Origin: Paragonimus westermani
Taxonomy: Eukaryota; Platyhelminthes; Trematoda; Plagiorchiida; Troglotrematidae
Length of the DNA: 64,000 bases
Reading direction: 5' to 3'
Assembly (NCBI GenBank): GCA_008508345.1
Contig: QNGE01000429.1
Span: forward strand, 136,642-200,641
Shown piece after piece: positions 11,701 to 25,777 of this stretch. The first letter of the stretch is position 1. Each line of letters begins with the position of its first letter. Below the pieces are notes generated by a model, which ran no database searches, had not been told where the DNA came from, and worked only from the letters and a program-made list of their open reading frames with translations. A program made the translations under genes and the position numbers.

Positions 11701-12612
11701 TGTTCTGATAACTCGTTTTCAACAAATTACCGGAGTTTACACAATACAAGCAACAAACGAATTGGAGAAGGTGAGCCGTAAAGGCGTGATCTACAACAAA
11801 ATAAAACTGTTTGTTTACAAGTTGAATTTCCTATTAGTGATTTAATAGTGCTGTCCAATAGTCAAATACTTCTTCCAAATTGCAGTTTCAATGTACGTGA
11901 GATATTTGCTGACATCAAAAGCTAATCAGTTAGCTTAACTAGTGCTGACATGTTTCAATATTTATTGGCTCTGATAGTCAACTAACCATAACAGATGACG
12001 AAGCATGTGGAATCCAAATAGTGTTTCATACATAACACACTTTAGAGTAGGGAGAACGAAACAGCCTTGGTAGCTAAAGCTGAAAGTGGCCAAATTAATA
12101 CCACAAAAATAATAATTCTAATCATCCAAGTAGCATAGTTGTAGGACAGAGACATTTTGGTTGACCAATGCAGACTTTTCGAACAGTTTATTCTGATGAG
12201 CATTTCTTTTCACAAGAGAGGCCAGTGGACCCATGTTGTTGATATTAAGCTCAAATAACTTTTCGACACGTGATTCTATTATTTGCCTTACATTTACAAC
12301 ACTGAAAAAATACATTCACTAGTATTCTATTACAAAATACAATAGGCATAGAATAGTCTGCGAGCTGCACGCTACTTGTTGGTTGACCAATCCAGTACAT
12401 TTGTCAGCGTTATTAACGTTTTCTGCGTTAACAGCTAAGTTTTTGAGAAAAATACTCAGTTTTACTGGGCGCTGCAGCGCAAAATATTGACTATCTGAGG
12501 ATTTAGGTGAATATAGGCAGAAAATTATCCAGATTTGATTGCAGCTGTCGCACTCAAATGAGCCTTTCAGCTGTCTTATTTGAAATAGTTGCATCAAACA
12601 AACTTTTTTCTT
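8706..12612. other. Gene-poor AT-rich stretch
   Basis: I see only short, compositionally unremarkable frames (for example 9396-9605 plus, 11588-11845 plus, 12319-12624 minus), with no domain, splice pair or repeat partner. It probably represents intergenic or intronic DNA. Confidence 0.4.
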
Positions 12613-12735
12613 GTTAGAGCTCATCAGTAATGCAGTCTGTCGAAGGAATCACAACTTGTAACAAGACCTTCATGTTTGTAACATTAGGCATCTAACCACA
12701 ATGCCAGTAACCTCACAATAGGACATCTGTGAAGC
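12613..12735 (-). repeat. Diverged partial copy of the tRNA-derived SINE
   Basis: The plus-strand sequence follows the order of the 431-bp unit at 37.8 kb: GTTAGAGCTCATCAGTAATG (unit: TTAGAGCTCGTCAGTAGTG), then the degraded tRNA head, then CTAACCACAATGCCA and CCTCACAATAGG (unit: TTAACCACTGCGCCA and CCTCACATTAGG). The SINE sense strand is minus. Pol III boxes are largely destroyed, so this is an old copy. Confidence 0.55.
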
Positions 12736-15700
12736 TTATAGAAACAAGAAAGTTGCTATTAAATTCGATCATTTAATTCAAAGCTCTATAGACCATGGTG
12801 CTAGCCAACAACTAATTACTGAATTTACTGAGGCTTTTGTTGACAATCAGACACTTGAAAAATGATCCACTTTGCATTCAGACATACGGAAAGCAAATTG
12901 TACGGGGAAGTTCAACTCCTAGCTTTTCTTCACACATTCATAACGTTTATTTTTGCACGTACAAACAAAAACTTAGCCCTGTCATTTCATACTTGGACAA
13001 ATGTCAACAAAAGGAAAGCGCTTGTGCAGCTTACGCACATATATTCAGTCATGTAGATCAACAGAAACGTTGTTCACTACCGGACAAATTGGAAAGACGC
13101 GACCAACTTGAAATGACTAAGGAAGGTGTATTTAAAATCCTCAATTTGTTGGCAAAATATTTTTAATGTAACACTAATCATTAAAGGTGTAGTTCCGAAT
13201 CTTGACTTGTAGCACAAACAAATGCTACACTTAAATAAATTAGCATTGATTCGTGAATATTAAGATAATGTGAAAAGCGACTAAATGACTATCTGCAACT
13301 ATATATCTATCTCGTCCTAGTAATTATGAAACTGTTCAAGAAGTTGACTGGTGTGAGAATGTTAATAAGTTCTGTATTAACAATGCTACATATTTAACTA
13401 ATCAAATTTGATTCGACAATTGAAGCCGAAACAGAAGAAGCATACGCCAATTTGATTGTCGCAGTGAGGCTATTCCATAGGCCACAAGATATGACCAAAT
13501 CCACGGAAACCACCCAAAATCTCCAAGCGATGAACTGATGAAACCGCGCACACTAGTGCATAGTGTGCGGTTGGTGAACAACGATCGACTCTAAGCTTAC
13601 CCGATCCATTGCATTTGGCCTTTAGGCAATAAAGATTGGCACCAATCAAGCCAAAGATTTTATCATGATCGCTGCTAAGGCACTCATAATCTGACAGTTA
13701 CGGGCAAAACATTGTTGAGGCTAAACTGTTGTTGTCAGGTTTAATGGCTGAAATCCGTATACGCAAAGCGCGTTCACCTCTAGTCTGTAGTTTTGACTCG
13801 ACAAACCTGCCACGCTCTCCTTCTGGTCCACTGGGTTAAAGGTGATTGTTTAGCCGTGACATTTGTGTCAACGACAAAACCATTTGCCCTGGCTTGTATT
13901 TCGAAGTTTTGCGTTTTTTTGTCCTATCCTTGCAGCAAAACATTACGCAGTTATGTTTTAGTTGACCTAAATATGAATCACAAAGAAATTTCGATTGCCA
14001 TACCATTCTTTCTTGAACCATTTGCAGTTGATCTGCGCCTCTAGTTGGCTGACATGAAATAACTATCCGAGATATATTTCATCCAAATTTTTTTAACTAA
14101 TGAACTTTTATACATTGTAAAATCCTCCACCGTTCGCTGCCTGCACTTTCGGCATGGGCAGCTATCATAACGTGATCACAATGTTCAAAAAACTCTCGCA
14201 CAAAGTCAAGATCACTGGGTCAGCTGGTTTGCCACAATCATAAAACTCATTGTAAAATTATAGGGATGGTTGAAAAGGTGAACGAGAAAGATGTTAATTT
14301 TGACCTTGGTTTACATGTTTATATTTGTGATGCAATTTAACATTTTCTCTGCAATGCACAGGACTATTCAGATTCAGACGATCATACTGACAACAAATAA
14401 GCTGATCGCATTGTTATTATTCAGGAAATATACGTATTACTTGTCGCATCCAACTCCATATTTCTTTTTTGTCTGAAAATTTGCACATATCCACTTCAAT
14501 TCTACTTTCAAAACACATTTAGCGAGCAGTTTTTGGGACGGTTAGTTGAAGACTTTGATGGACACTTGAAATCCATTTAATCTTAGCTGCACAACATCAG
14601 TTCGTAGGTTATTACTGACATATTGGTGGAGATCTTACTGTTGCAAATAGCTCTCAAAGTCTATTAACAAACATCAGCAAGCTCAGAAGGAAACCGCCTA
14701 AAGTATCTTTTTCAAAACTCGAAAGGTGGTTGTAAAGGCTACCGGATAAACAGCACATGTAAGATTGTTTCACGCCACCTTTTTTCTAGGTGACTGCCCA
14801 AATCCGTGATCGAATCTAAGAGATCAACGCGCAATTAGTTTACAACCCCCAGCATAAGCCTCCTGCTTGCCTCCAAAACGTTTTTCATAGGTTGCCAAAC
14901 CTACAGACTTTCCGTTCCTCGTTGACTTGTTTGCTTGTCATGGGCTTTTTCCACAGTTATACTTATTCTGTTTCTTCTGTAAAAGTATTAAAATCGACAA
15001 AGGTAACCAAAATGACAGAAATTCAAAGATGATGATTCCTTTCTCTCTTGCGGAACTTTTGCAGTCTTTTAATAAATAAAATTACATAAAAATCGCCATT
15101 TTAGGCCGGGCGTTCTCGTTCTGCATTCGGTTCTACATCGTCTAACAAAATTAGAACCATTTTTGTTATCAAAACCAACCTGAAGCTGAAAATTTGGACA
15201 TGAAAGAAATTAACTAAACCTGTACGTTTCCGTCGGTGACCGCTTACCTCCCTCAAAAACAGTCGGATTCCGGGCAAATACTTTACTAGATAATGGAACC
15301 GCCCAGTTGTCACGTTACTTGACTACGTGCTAGTTTTTAATTGTTTGAACGTGAGCCTTATCTTCAATTTTACATAGGCTGATACATCAGATCACACAAG
15401 CCACGAAGTTCTTTAGTACGAAATTACGAGAAACGTACAGATATCGATGAAAGACATTTTTCTAAGCTGAAGTAGAGTTAAGTGGCACAACCACACAAAA
15501 GGTTTATACAGTTGCCTTTGGACATACTTATTAAACATTTGCTTTCCAGTTGACAAAACTTTTTTTCCAAATCACCATCAAAATAACTTGTTGACGTGCG
15601 ACCGTTTAGGCAGACTTAAATCAGCTCTTCGCACGTGTATACAGTGTAAAAACTAATGTCAGTTAGATATTGATCAGTGCGCCAAGTAATCCCGTAATCC

Positions 15701-16501
15701 TGCTTCGTGTATTTGCAAGTTCTCCCAGTCGTTGAATATTAACGCATTATGAATATCAACAATGAGAACGACAGACAACACTTCTGAAGGACACAGTATA
15801 AGTATCAGCCAACGTCAATCCAATTTTCATTTGACATAAGGTCAGTAACCCAACGTAACACGGAGTTGCTCATTTAGTTCGATTTCTTTCTTTAATCAGC
15901 AGTTGTTGCCACATTGTTTGAATAGATGAAGATTTACAGGGAATAACAATGAAATCCTTGGGTGTCATTTAGTCTTTTTCATTCGGCATTTTAATTCAGA
16001 AGATCAACAGGATGTGTTCATTCCCTAAAGGTTTTGAACCCACTCGTCCGTATGCACAGCAGCAATAACAAATCTGTAGCTGTTGAAAAATCCAGGGTTG
16101 GACTGTGTTGTGTCAGCCAAAGTAACAGATGTTTACTTCATATTTTTAATTTTAACTAGCAGTACGTTTATTGGAGTGTCAACAGCAAACAACTCTGGGA
16201 AAGTAATTATAACCCCGTCAACAGATTGTTTTGGTATGACTGTTCCGAATAATTTGAAAACAAGTGTAGAAACGGATGCACTCATGTGTATCCCATCTGG
16301 CCGGCTGCGAACAAGTGCACTTCGTGAAACTGACGTAAATCGTTCTAGTTTGTCAGTGTCAACAGATCGAACAAAATAACACGGTGTAACGTATGCTTGA
16401 TGAGAACCAACCCCGTCAAAATTTTGCGAATCCGATGAAATGATATTATTAGTAAAACGTTCAGGGGAATCGGTTATTTTAAAGCGAAGATCACCAACAA
16501 T
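12736..16501. other. Gene-poor stretch with one strong short hairpin
   Basis: No recognisable gene. The overlapping plus frames at 12837-13166 look like AT-rich chance frames. A strong inverted repeat at 13543-13571 is listed separately. Longer open frames on both strands at 16083-16510 (98 codons plus, 125 codons minus) overlap each other; neither matches a family I know. Confidence 0.35.
13543..13571. repeat. Near-perfect short inverted repeat (hairpin)
   Basis: ACCGCGCACACTA and TAGTGTGCGGT pair around the 5-nt spacer GTGCA with a two-base bulge. No U-run, ORF end or known element terminus adjoins it, so its role is unknown. It could be the remains of a small palindromic insertion. Confidence 0.7.
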
Positions 16502-16815
16502 TAGTCGCAACCTTCGCGTTCAGAAAAGCATTTCGGCCTGCCAACTTTAAAAGGAAAAACTAGACTTGAGTTTCGCTCTTGTTAGAGTTCATCAGTGATG
16601 AACCTCATTGTCCGGATAGGAGTATACACTCGGATCCTTGTGCCAATATGACTTGTTCGTCAACCACAACTTCAGCAACTTCACAATAAGCAGGAATGAA
16701 TAAGCAAATCCAAACGCTTAATCACAACCTTCTATTAATAGTGTTCAGCTTGTCCGATCGTTTCGAAAGTGGAATGAACAGAATCGTTTTGTTTAACCCC
16801 CGATCAACTCTTCTC
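16502..16815 (-). repeat. Diverged near-full-length copy of the 431-bp SINE
   Basis: The block order matches the 37.8-kb unit throughout: CGCAACCTTCGCGTTCAG, a GACTTGAGTTTCGCTC block, GTTAGAGTTCATCAGTGATG, the degraded tRNA head with GTCAACCAC, CTTCACAATAAGCA, CCAAACGCTTAATCAC, then GTCCGATCGTTTCGAAAG and an AACCCCCGATCAA end. The tRNA-derived promoter boxes are largely mutated. It is older than the tandem copies and shows the family has amplified repeatedly here. Confidence 0.6.
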
Positions 16816-19800
16816 AGTAAGTTTGAAGATAGTCTTCATCAAACAAACGAGGCATGATTTGAATCACTGGTGGGAATTCGGAGATTTGGTATACTTCGAA
16901 TCATTATGGTTGACACAATAGTCTCAACAGCTCGAAGGTCGAGATGGGCTGGCCGACGTTTTTGTCTGAACGCCGAGGCCACCGTTAAGTGCAGGTGTTC
17001 GCTTTGAAATTATATTCAGCAAAAAACCGATCATATCCAGCCAAGCCTAATGTTCATAGGGCCTATGTCCAGTTTACAGCAAATTGAATTTTACTGCAGC
17101 GATGAGCATCTACTTGTGTATTTCTAAGCAGAGAGATCATGCTTTCATTAAGTAAGTAGTCAGCTCATTCCAGAGGATCATACATTGAATTTCTGCCTCT
17201 ACGGCTAATGATTCTGACCAGTGGAAAAGAAACCAGAGTCCTCCTGTTTGTTTATTCAACATGGCTTCGCCTTATTAATTATTATTTCTAACAACAATGT
17301 AATCTGCAGATTTCTTCAATAAAGTGAAGTATTTCACTTCCGAAATATACACAGTTTAAGGATCGGGTTAGTTGTTCACAGGATGTAGATGAGCATTTCA
17401 ATCTCCCGCTCTAAATATGCGACACTGGATCTATATGATTTTGTAAGTGTAACACCTCTAATATGTATGCCTTTGTGCAACACCCTTCCCCGACACGTTC
17501 TGGACCGAATCACGATTTGATTTAATGAAGCTTTGAGTGTCCACGTTTGTCTAGTTATTTTTCTCATGTTAGAGGTTCCGCCAATGCTTAAAAAATGCTA
17601 AATCAGACCCCAAAAATGTCCCATAGTGTTGGTTTACTTCATTGGAAATCCGTTATTCTTACTTCAACCATCACTGGGTATTTCCTGTCATACTAAACAC
17701 ACTTTATCCATGTGGATGTCCGTTTCGTATGTTCCTCAACAGTCGCCTTCCCTGGAGCGACTTTTTCTGAACCTGGTAGCTGGATGTCAACAAAATAGCC
17801 AACAGATGTAACCTAATAACGTCAATGAATAAGCACTTATCAATGCCTTCTATTCAGTGTACATGAATAAGTGAGGGTGCTTCTTCGTTGGAAATTTGTC
17901 CTCAAATAGACTTGAATCCCACCCGATTGATAGTAATTCACGTAAATTTGTGTTTCTTACATGCAACGTTTGGCGGTTACCTGAGAAAGTTGCGCTTTTA
18001 AAAAACTAAAATCAAATGCAGAAGGTTACATTCTACGAACCATGTCACGGTGCACTGTCTTGCAAAGAGAAAACATGCTCCGGTGACCCGTATAGCAATT
18101 CTGTTCCAGAGACCACAATTTTTAAGAAAACCTTGTCACGTCCTCAAAAACATGAAGCTGTTTTTTAGTGGCATATTTGGAAAGTGAAACTTGAAATATT
18201 GTTTTATTGATCTGTATTTTAATTAACTTTGATATATCGGTGCATGCAGTTATTACTAACATTCACCATATCATTTCATTACTAGAAAACTCAATACTAA
18301 TAACCATAAGTTGTCCAATCATGCACAGATCCTGCCATTTTCAGAGCAGTAGATATTTAACAGACGGTTCTGCTTAAGTGTGCTTAGTAAACTGATGTTT
18401 TGATAGAAGTCGCTTTGTGTTTTTGAAAAGAATGTAAGATGATCACAGCCCTCATGTCTCTGAACAACTTATTTGTGTCCGATTGTAGAAAGGACAACAT
18501 TGAGTGCTTTGCGATGGATAACGTCGGTTGCTTGTGGGTCCGGACAGTAGTAGATACGGTTCGCATTGTACCACCCAATTGACCGTAGATAATCTACCAT
18601 GATATTCAACCCAACTTTGAACGTTATGTTTACAATCCAGCAACAATGAGTGTGATAACTCTCTTGTATGCCAGCTTAATTATTAGCAGGCATTACTTAC
18701 TTCGGTGTTACTCAAAGTTATTACTAAGCCGAATATATTGAACTACTTCTTAAAGAGTTTATTGCTGTTTCTATATCCGCAGTTACATAAAAAGTAGTTG
18801 TGATAAGTTTATATAAGCATTTATGACAGCGCTTCGTCGAAGTAAATTTGCAAGACGTAAGCATTCCGGTTCGTCCGAAGACTCATATACATCAGTGGGT
18901 TATGCTTCTGGCAGTTAACATACAGACAACTCAACTCAACTAGCCTCGCTAATATTCTACCGTATTTCTCGATTCGGAAACTGATCTGCAGGCACTGACA
19001 TTTAATTAGGTCCATCTAGTCAAAGATATGAGATGGTTCATCTTTTTTCGAGTATTGGGACATACACGGCTGTTTTCACTGTTTTGCCCTGTAGAGTGTC
19101 AGTCATCTTTTAGACGCATGCCAATCGTAGCGTTCTTTGGCCAAAGGATTGTCAGGGTGTATCCGTAATTTAATTATCTCAAGACAGTTTGTTTCCCCAA
19201 GTTTGCTGAAATTTGCTGCTTTCCAATGAAAGTATTCTATAATTATGTCATGGGACTATCACAATCAAACTTTCTCGTTTGTTTTTATTTTTCTCAGACT
19301 GGCGTCCGTTTTATATTTTGTTATCTGCTGTACACACCTACTCTGCATTCCAAAACATTTTACGAAAAACAGTAATTTTACTTCTCCGACTCTGCAAGTT
19401 CATCTGTTCAAGGTATGCTTACATATGTCAAACTATCAGTTGTGTTGGCGTCCTGCAGCACTAATTGTGAATAACTAACCTAATAAGTATTACTTAAGTG
19501 TGAGCAAACATTTGGTATTTTTAAAGACACGTTCAAATGTGCTCACTTAGTCATGACGATCAATGAATATTTGAATTTTTCAGGCTTTCACTCTGGTATT
19601 ACTCTCATTTTAATTAAAGCCACAAGTAAAGCTGGCAGAGCAAATTTCGACTCAACCCTTTCACGCAATGTGTTCACTGATTGATTCGACCAGTAGTTTA
19701 GGGGGCGTTATCATTTCGGACCACTTACTAAGAAAATTATTGCACAGCATCATGCTAGTCAAGCTGTACAATTAAAATAGTTCGCTGCGACATAGGTACT

Positions 19801-22800
19801 TTTAATGCTTAGTTCACACGTCAACCCTCTTCACTGGAGGCGGAACTCTTATAGAGGGATGTGTTTTATGACTAGCTCCTTGTACTAATGGCAATCCGAA
19901 ACACATCGAAATTACATTTTTGTTTAAATTCCGCCGTAACATAATGTGGCATTTTGATCCCTGGAATCACACTCATATTCCATCCCTCTAATCACTGTAA
20001 TATGACTGGAAAACTTCTTCGTACCCTTTCTAATAAGTAACTGTGAACACTGTGACATTGTGACACTACAGCCGATATTATTAAACCAAAGTTTAGCACA
20101 TTCGACATATAGTGTGCCTTTCTCAAAAGTACCACAGTTCACAATCTCCACCAGTTTCAATGGTTGCTGTCTCACTGGATCAAGCAGTTGATTTCAATAA
20201 ACGGCTTTGTACCCAGCATAAGACAGTCCTATGAAAGTTTGAGGTACTTGCATTTTCTGTTCTCCAAAATTTAACATATGTGAAACAATTCCAATTTAAA
20301 TTAACCAGTTCAGTGGGTGTTCCACTTTGTCTAATTAGTTCTATCTAGTAATCGCAATGAAATCAAAATAGGGACAGTTTCATTCATCATCACTCTTTTC
20401 TTGCTCGATTTTAACCGTCTTTCCAAATGTCGATTAGCAAACTCTCTCCCTTCTTGTGCAGATGACTTGAATGCAACCCAGCTGTAGGACCTTCTCGGGA
20501 AACGTCAATTTTGAACAAATTAATTTTTCTTGGCCGTTTGGGCAAAACTAATTGCTAAGATTCATCTCGCCTGAGTAACTTTAACGAGGAGTGGATGACT
20601 GTATTAGTTATTATTGCTGGTTTTCAAACTAAACAACCAGCCCAAACACTAAATTCATATAGCCTGTCTAAGATGCTCTTAAGCTAGGAGTTCAAACGCA
20701 TCGTACATTCTTGCGAATCAGATGAGATTATTTAAAAGACGATAAAAATAATTTTTATATATCGGTCAAAGTAACTCAACAACCATAAAAATGGAATTCC
20801 ATAAACATAGTAAGATAACGGATCTAACAGTAGTAAAATCTACAAAGTCTGAGTTAAGGTGATTAGAATAAAAATGCAATAGTAATCCTTACAAATTGAT
20901 ACGCAAACAGAGCACTGACAATGTTGTAACATTATACAGTGACCTACTCAAAATGTCTTATTTTACCGGGTTCAGTTTTCCGTAGAACCCCGGTAACGTG
21001 ATGCATTATGAAGGATTTGCAGGTCGGAAGGTAGGCATTAAGAGACTTGCCATAAACTGTTACACAATTTGATGGGGATTAGAGAAGGCTTGAAAATAGA
21101 GCGTATCCCTTATTTTTATTTAATAAATCACAAATCAGGCAAGAAAGTTTGCAAATCGTTTCGTGGGTTTGATTTTTTTATCGTGTAATATAAATGACAT
21201 AAGAACACAGTGAAGCCATCAACAAGATAAGCAAACACTTGCAAACCTCAGTTTGGGGTAACGCGTTACATAAATGCTTTCTCAAACAGATTATAGAGAA
21301 TGCGTTTGCTGGCTTCTATGAAAAAATCAGCGATGAGAAAAATCTGGCTTCCATCAATCGGTTGAATTATATGAAGAAAATTCTAAAACCCCGATCAGAG
21401 AAATTATTATGCCGCTCCGTAACAAACTCACAACTCTTGTCACTGATAGTTGGAAAAAAAAGTTAACACACCCGACAATATTCACTGAATGGTTACGATG
21501 GTACGATATTCCCATGCAGTCAGCAACGTCCTAACCTCCAAGAGCTTTTGATCCGTCCCACTTTTAGAATTTTTAGCAACCAGTCTGATTTTTCGTTCTT
21601 CAATTTACAGCACACACGTTCCCCGCGTAGTTTTAAATGCCAGAAGAAAATTTTCAAAAATAGCTGTTTTCATAGTCAACATTTTATTAATTCTCTAGGA
21701 GACTGAAAATGACTGAAGTGATACTGCGTACGTGTTCAGGTAAAACATTTGAAAGTAGCATATTCAAACCATTCTCGTAAGCACATTAGAAATGCTTAGT
21801 TACCTCTGTTGATGATGGATTGCCCGTGTATTTATAAAATGTAAGCATTATCAAAACAAATTTTAGATACAACAAAATTACTGGTCACGTGGTAAGACAC
21901 GTTACAGAAGCAGTTGCACTGTGTTATGGTGTCGGAGATTAGATAAACTAGCAAGTTAACTGAACACGCAACTGGTTTCGGTCGCTTTTATCAACCTTTT
22001 AAATTTGTACGAGATACGCGCAAATTACGTGAGAAACTCGGAACAAGTCAAATAGGTCAGTGGAATTGGTCAACAGTCACGAAACTCTTGAACTGCGTTT
22101 TCTGTGTAGGTCCGCCTGCTTCTGTTTATGATTGTGATTACGCTTAGGTAGGTCAGAACATTTCAGTATGCTCGATGGATTCAACAATCCCCCAGAAATA
22201 TTTAGAGCTTCTGCCTTAAACTCTGGCTTCCACCGCAACTTACTGTTTGAATTGTCAATAGACATTAGTCTTGCATGTATGCTGGATACCGATAAGACAG
22301 AATGTTTTAGTGTTTGTGTTGTTTTCCTTCTCCATCTTCCGTGCGCTCTTCATTATAGCGCACAGTATTGCATATTTTTCTCCTCGCCTAAGTGAAACAA
22401 ATTTCTAAACGTATGCTTTCTTGATACTGGGGTCAAATGTTTTCCAAGCCAATTTTTAACTCGGCCATTTTGATCCCATTAAAAACTAATAAACTATACC
22501 TCTGCAACAGAACCGTCTGTCTAAAAGCGCCATCCTCACAACATACGAATCTCGAAAGCACATATAAGTCAACCCTTTCAGTGGTGCAATTAAACAACAT
22601 TTATGTGAAAAACAAAACCGAAAACCATTGTTTAATTTTATGATATTTAGCCCACCAAAAGCAAGTTACCCGTAAACCTGGGGTAGAAAACTTTTACCGA
22701 ATCAATACCGCCAACACAACTAGCTGACCTCGCATACTGCAACAGTAGGCAAACCGCTATCAACTTGTATGAACGGTGATCAGTCAGGGCCTGACACAAG

Positions 22801-23545
22801 TGATTTTGTATACAGCCGCAACACGCGTGCCAGTTGGCCGGCTAATTCTCTTTGTGTGTGTAACCAGTTAACTATCAAAGAGAAGATAGATTTAGTTTAT
22901 AAGCAGCGCGCCATTCAATTATTTTTACCCAGTCAGCTGACAGTAAGCCTGGACGCAAATAAAAGTGGATAATTAAGAGTTTCTGTTAAGGTAGCACTTC
23001 AGAGAGCAATAGCAACTAAGTAAATCAACACTTCTCAGATAAATATAACGTCAATGGAAAGTATATTCACACTTTGATTGGAGACAAGAAAAACATGTCT
23101 GTCAATGAGATGGGCTACGTCTCTGGTAACGTTCGCAATCAGTTCTCACGAATTCGGCTTTGACGATGCTCAGCTGCGTGAATCTCAACATTGTAATCAT
23201 TCATCAACTGGCCTGCTCAAAAATAATTGTCACCGAGATTTTGCACGAAAATATAGATACCATAGACTGAAACACGTGGTATAACGTACAATTCCAGCTT
23301 TCATATATACTGATGCTATCTTATTGAAAAGAAATAAGGTGGATTTTACATATCCCATCACTACGCTTTGTGCTAAGGCCACTTTATCTGATAGTGCTGT
23401 TTATCTAAGACCCACGTTCATCCGTATACGTACAGTTGTTTACTAAACAATCATTCAGAAAGTAGGCCTTGCTATTAAGACGTAGTAAGTATTACCAAAC
23501 TAAAATATCTGAGTGTCTTTTGTCACCCTCAACCCAACTGTGTAG
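16816..23545. other. Gene-poor stretch upstream of the 23.5-kb exon
   Basis: I see no domain-bearing frame. Small frames such as 22168-22395 and 22437-22643 (plus) lack supporting features. Upstream exons of the gene beginning at 23546 may lie here but none could be identified with a matching phase-0 donor. The last part (23510-23545) is a good 3' splice region: a pyrimidine-rich run ending in GTGTAG. Confidence 0.35.
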
Positions 23546-24366
23546 CAACGCTGGCTGGAGAAACTTAGAAACAGTCAACAGTTATTCCAAATGAAACTGA
23601 AGACAAAACTCTACGGAATTGACTCAATTCACCAGACAAATAAACACAGCAAACTGGTTTCCAACCGATCTAGAACTTCCGGAACTTCAGATGGTTTGTG
23701 TACCGAGTTCAGACAGTCTCGAGAGTTAGTCACCGCAATCCAAAGAGCATCTTCAGTCTCACCGGCATCTCGCGCCAGGTCTCCACGACCAGTGATTCAT
23801 GAAGACGAATTACAGACGACCGAAAGCGAAGTGCAACCAAACCCATTAGAGTATGATACAGCAGTTTTGCAGAAGCCGCCCGAAGATGCAAGCAACGCCT
23901 GCACCACCAACAGTTCACCGGATGATACATCCGACACACTTCCTGAAAAATCTTCTGAAGGTCTTGATCTGTTCTTCAAGGATTCACTAGTGAAGGTTCG
24001 ACTTAGTATGGATCCTACTAATCTGAGTTCTCCGATGGGAAAAGAGAAACACAAGGAAACCTCACCTCCTAGGCTGAATTGTAAATCTACCCATAAAATG
24101 CCTGTAATCGATGATTATTTTCTTCTCGACGAATCCCAATCCACGTCAACATCGGCAGACGTTCGACCAACAAAGGTCGAATTTCTATACAATGCAACCG
24201 GGTTACAAGCTTTTTCCCCTCCACTCTCTCCTACACTACACAGACCATGTGCAAGCGTTCCTTCAGCTGTGACTTTGCCATGCTTTTACGACCAATACGT
24301 GAGTGAATCAGATAGCGATGAAAACAAACAACAAACAAGTTCAAGACGTGCTCGACCAACCAGCTC
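23546..24366 (+). CDS. Internal exon of an unrecognised Ser/Thr/Pro-rich protein
   Basis: A frame of 273 codons runs unbroken from a consensus 3' splice site (pyrimidine-rich tract, TAG at 23543-23545) to a consensus donor GTAAGT at 24367. The exon enters in phase 0 and leaves after two bases of a codon. The peptide begins QRWLEKLRNSQQ, so the first ATG in frame (23591) is probably not the start. Composition is hydrophilic: many Ser, Thr, Pro and Asp/Glu, an acidic SESDSDE patch near the end followed by a basic RRARP segment, no signal peptide or membrane segment, and no domain I recognise. Several Ser/Thr-Pro sites suggest an intrinsically disordered, possibly phosphorylated, scaffold-like region; this is inference. 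The next exon at 25778 continues frame and composition. Confidence 0.65.
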
Positions 24367-25777
24367 GTAAGTATCATAGTCGTGTTCACTGGTTGCAACC
24401 TAGCTTTTCTGGGCTCCATTATTTTTGTTGTAGTAGTACTGTAGAGCAAGCGCACCAAGATGTTATTCTGGGATAATAATCATCAGGTCGATGTACTTCC
24501 AGGAGTAAAGCATCACTGAGCTAACAGTGATGTTTTCGGAAAGCTCACACTGTAGCAGTTGAACCCCATTCATTTGCCGTCAGTTACTTTTCACATTTTG
24601 ATCCGCTCTAAAGCTGGATCATTTTTCAACATAACATACGCAAGTTTCGCCTCAATTAGGGGGGTTACAATGGTTAATTCTTCTTCCATCAGCGAACTGG
24701 GTTCTAGTCTATCTGTTTATGATGCACACTTATCATACAATGTCATATAGGCCCAACAGAACGTAGTGTTGAATAGGTACTTCGTGTTCGTTCTTCATGT
24801 AGTGCTCAAGTCTTCAATTACTTGGCATTTTACATAATTCTTTTCTGTTCACTCCATTTTGTTAATCACAAACTTTTTTATTTCTGTGCATATCGTTAAA
24901 AAATTCAAAGAAATTACATTTACATATATTTGATGCCTGTACTATATTCGATGTAAACGGTTACCTCGTACCATTTTGTGTTGTGTCACTTTTAATCTCT
25001 TCACTGCCTTACACGCCACAGTCAGCTACCGTATCTATCTTTACTTGTTTCCAATATATACAATAAATCAATACGCGAGGTCAACTACACGCTGACGTTG
25101 GTTGGCTTTCATCTGTGATCGCCAGTGACAAATTGCAGGTTTTCCAAAGTCTATCACTGTATCCACAACACACTATTCAACGTTTCCTGGATAGTCCTGT
25201 CTATCTAAAGTATGAGATGATCAAGATAAGGTCGGGAGTACCCACAATGTCAGTGGCCAGCTACCTAGTCGTAGGAATTTGCTCTATCCTGCTATTATAC
25301 TCACATATGTAAATATAATTCCCACTTCAAGAACAATAATCGAAAGCAGGCGTTTTGTGACGTGTGTTTCGTTAAATATCGTAATTCTGTTTCAAGAATG
25401 TAACTGTCGTACTCCAACCGCTCACCAGTTCAAGGTGTTTCAGAGCCGTGCAATATAATTCATATTCCTTTAAAGTTCTTATGAAAGTGTAACTGCCTTA
25501 TTAGGAACATGCTCGTTTAAAACTAAACTACTCCTACTATGAATCTTATCAAGCACCCTAAAAATTTAAAATTGGAATTCTTCATGGATATCTATAATTG
25601 CAAAATACAGAATACATCCCTCGGCTAACTGGTGAAACATGTAAATGGTTTGATAAATGAAATAAAAAGTTTCGTATACTATTTATTTGTACAGTTTATT
25701 TTCCCTGCCACGTGTTTTCTATTAGACGCCTACACAGTCAGTGTTTGACTTTACGACGATCATCCTTTTGTCCGCAG
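24367..25777 (+). other. Inferred intron of the Ser/Thr/Pro-rich gene
   Basis: Bounded by GTAAGT (24367-24372) and a pyrimidine-rich acceptor ending TCCGCAG (25777). No gene-like frame or recognisable repeat was seen inside; 24559-24750 and 25115-25312 hold short open frames only. Confidence 0.5.

Noticed and set aside
12837..13166. Two overlapping plus-strand frames as a possible gene
   Set aside because: AT-rich composition, no domain, no splice pair; chance frames are expected at this length.
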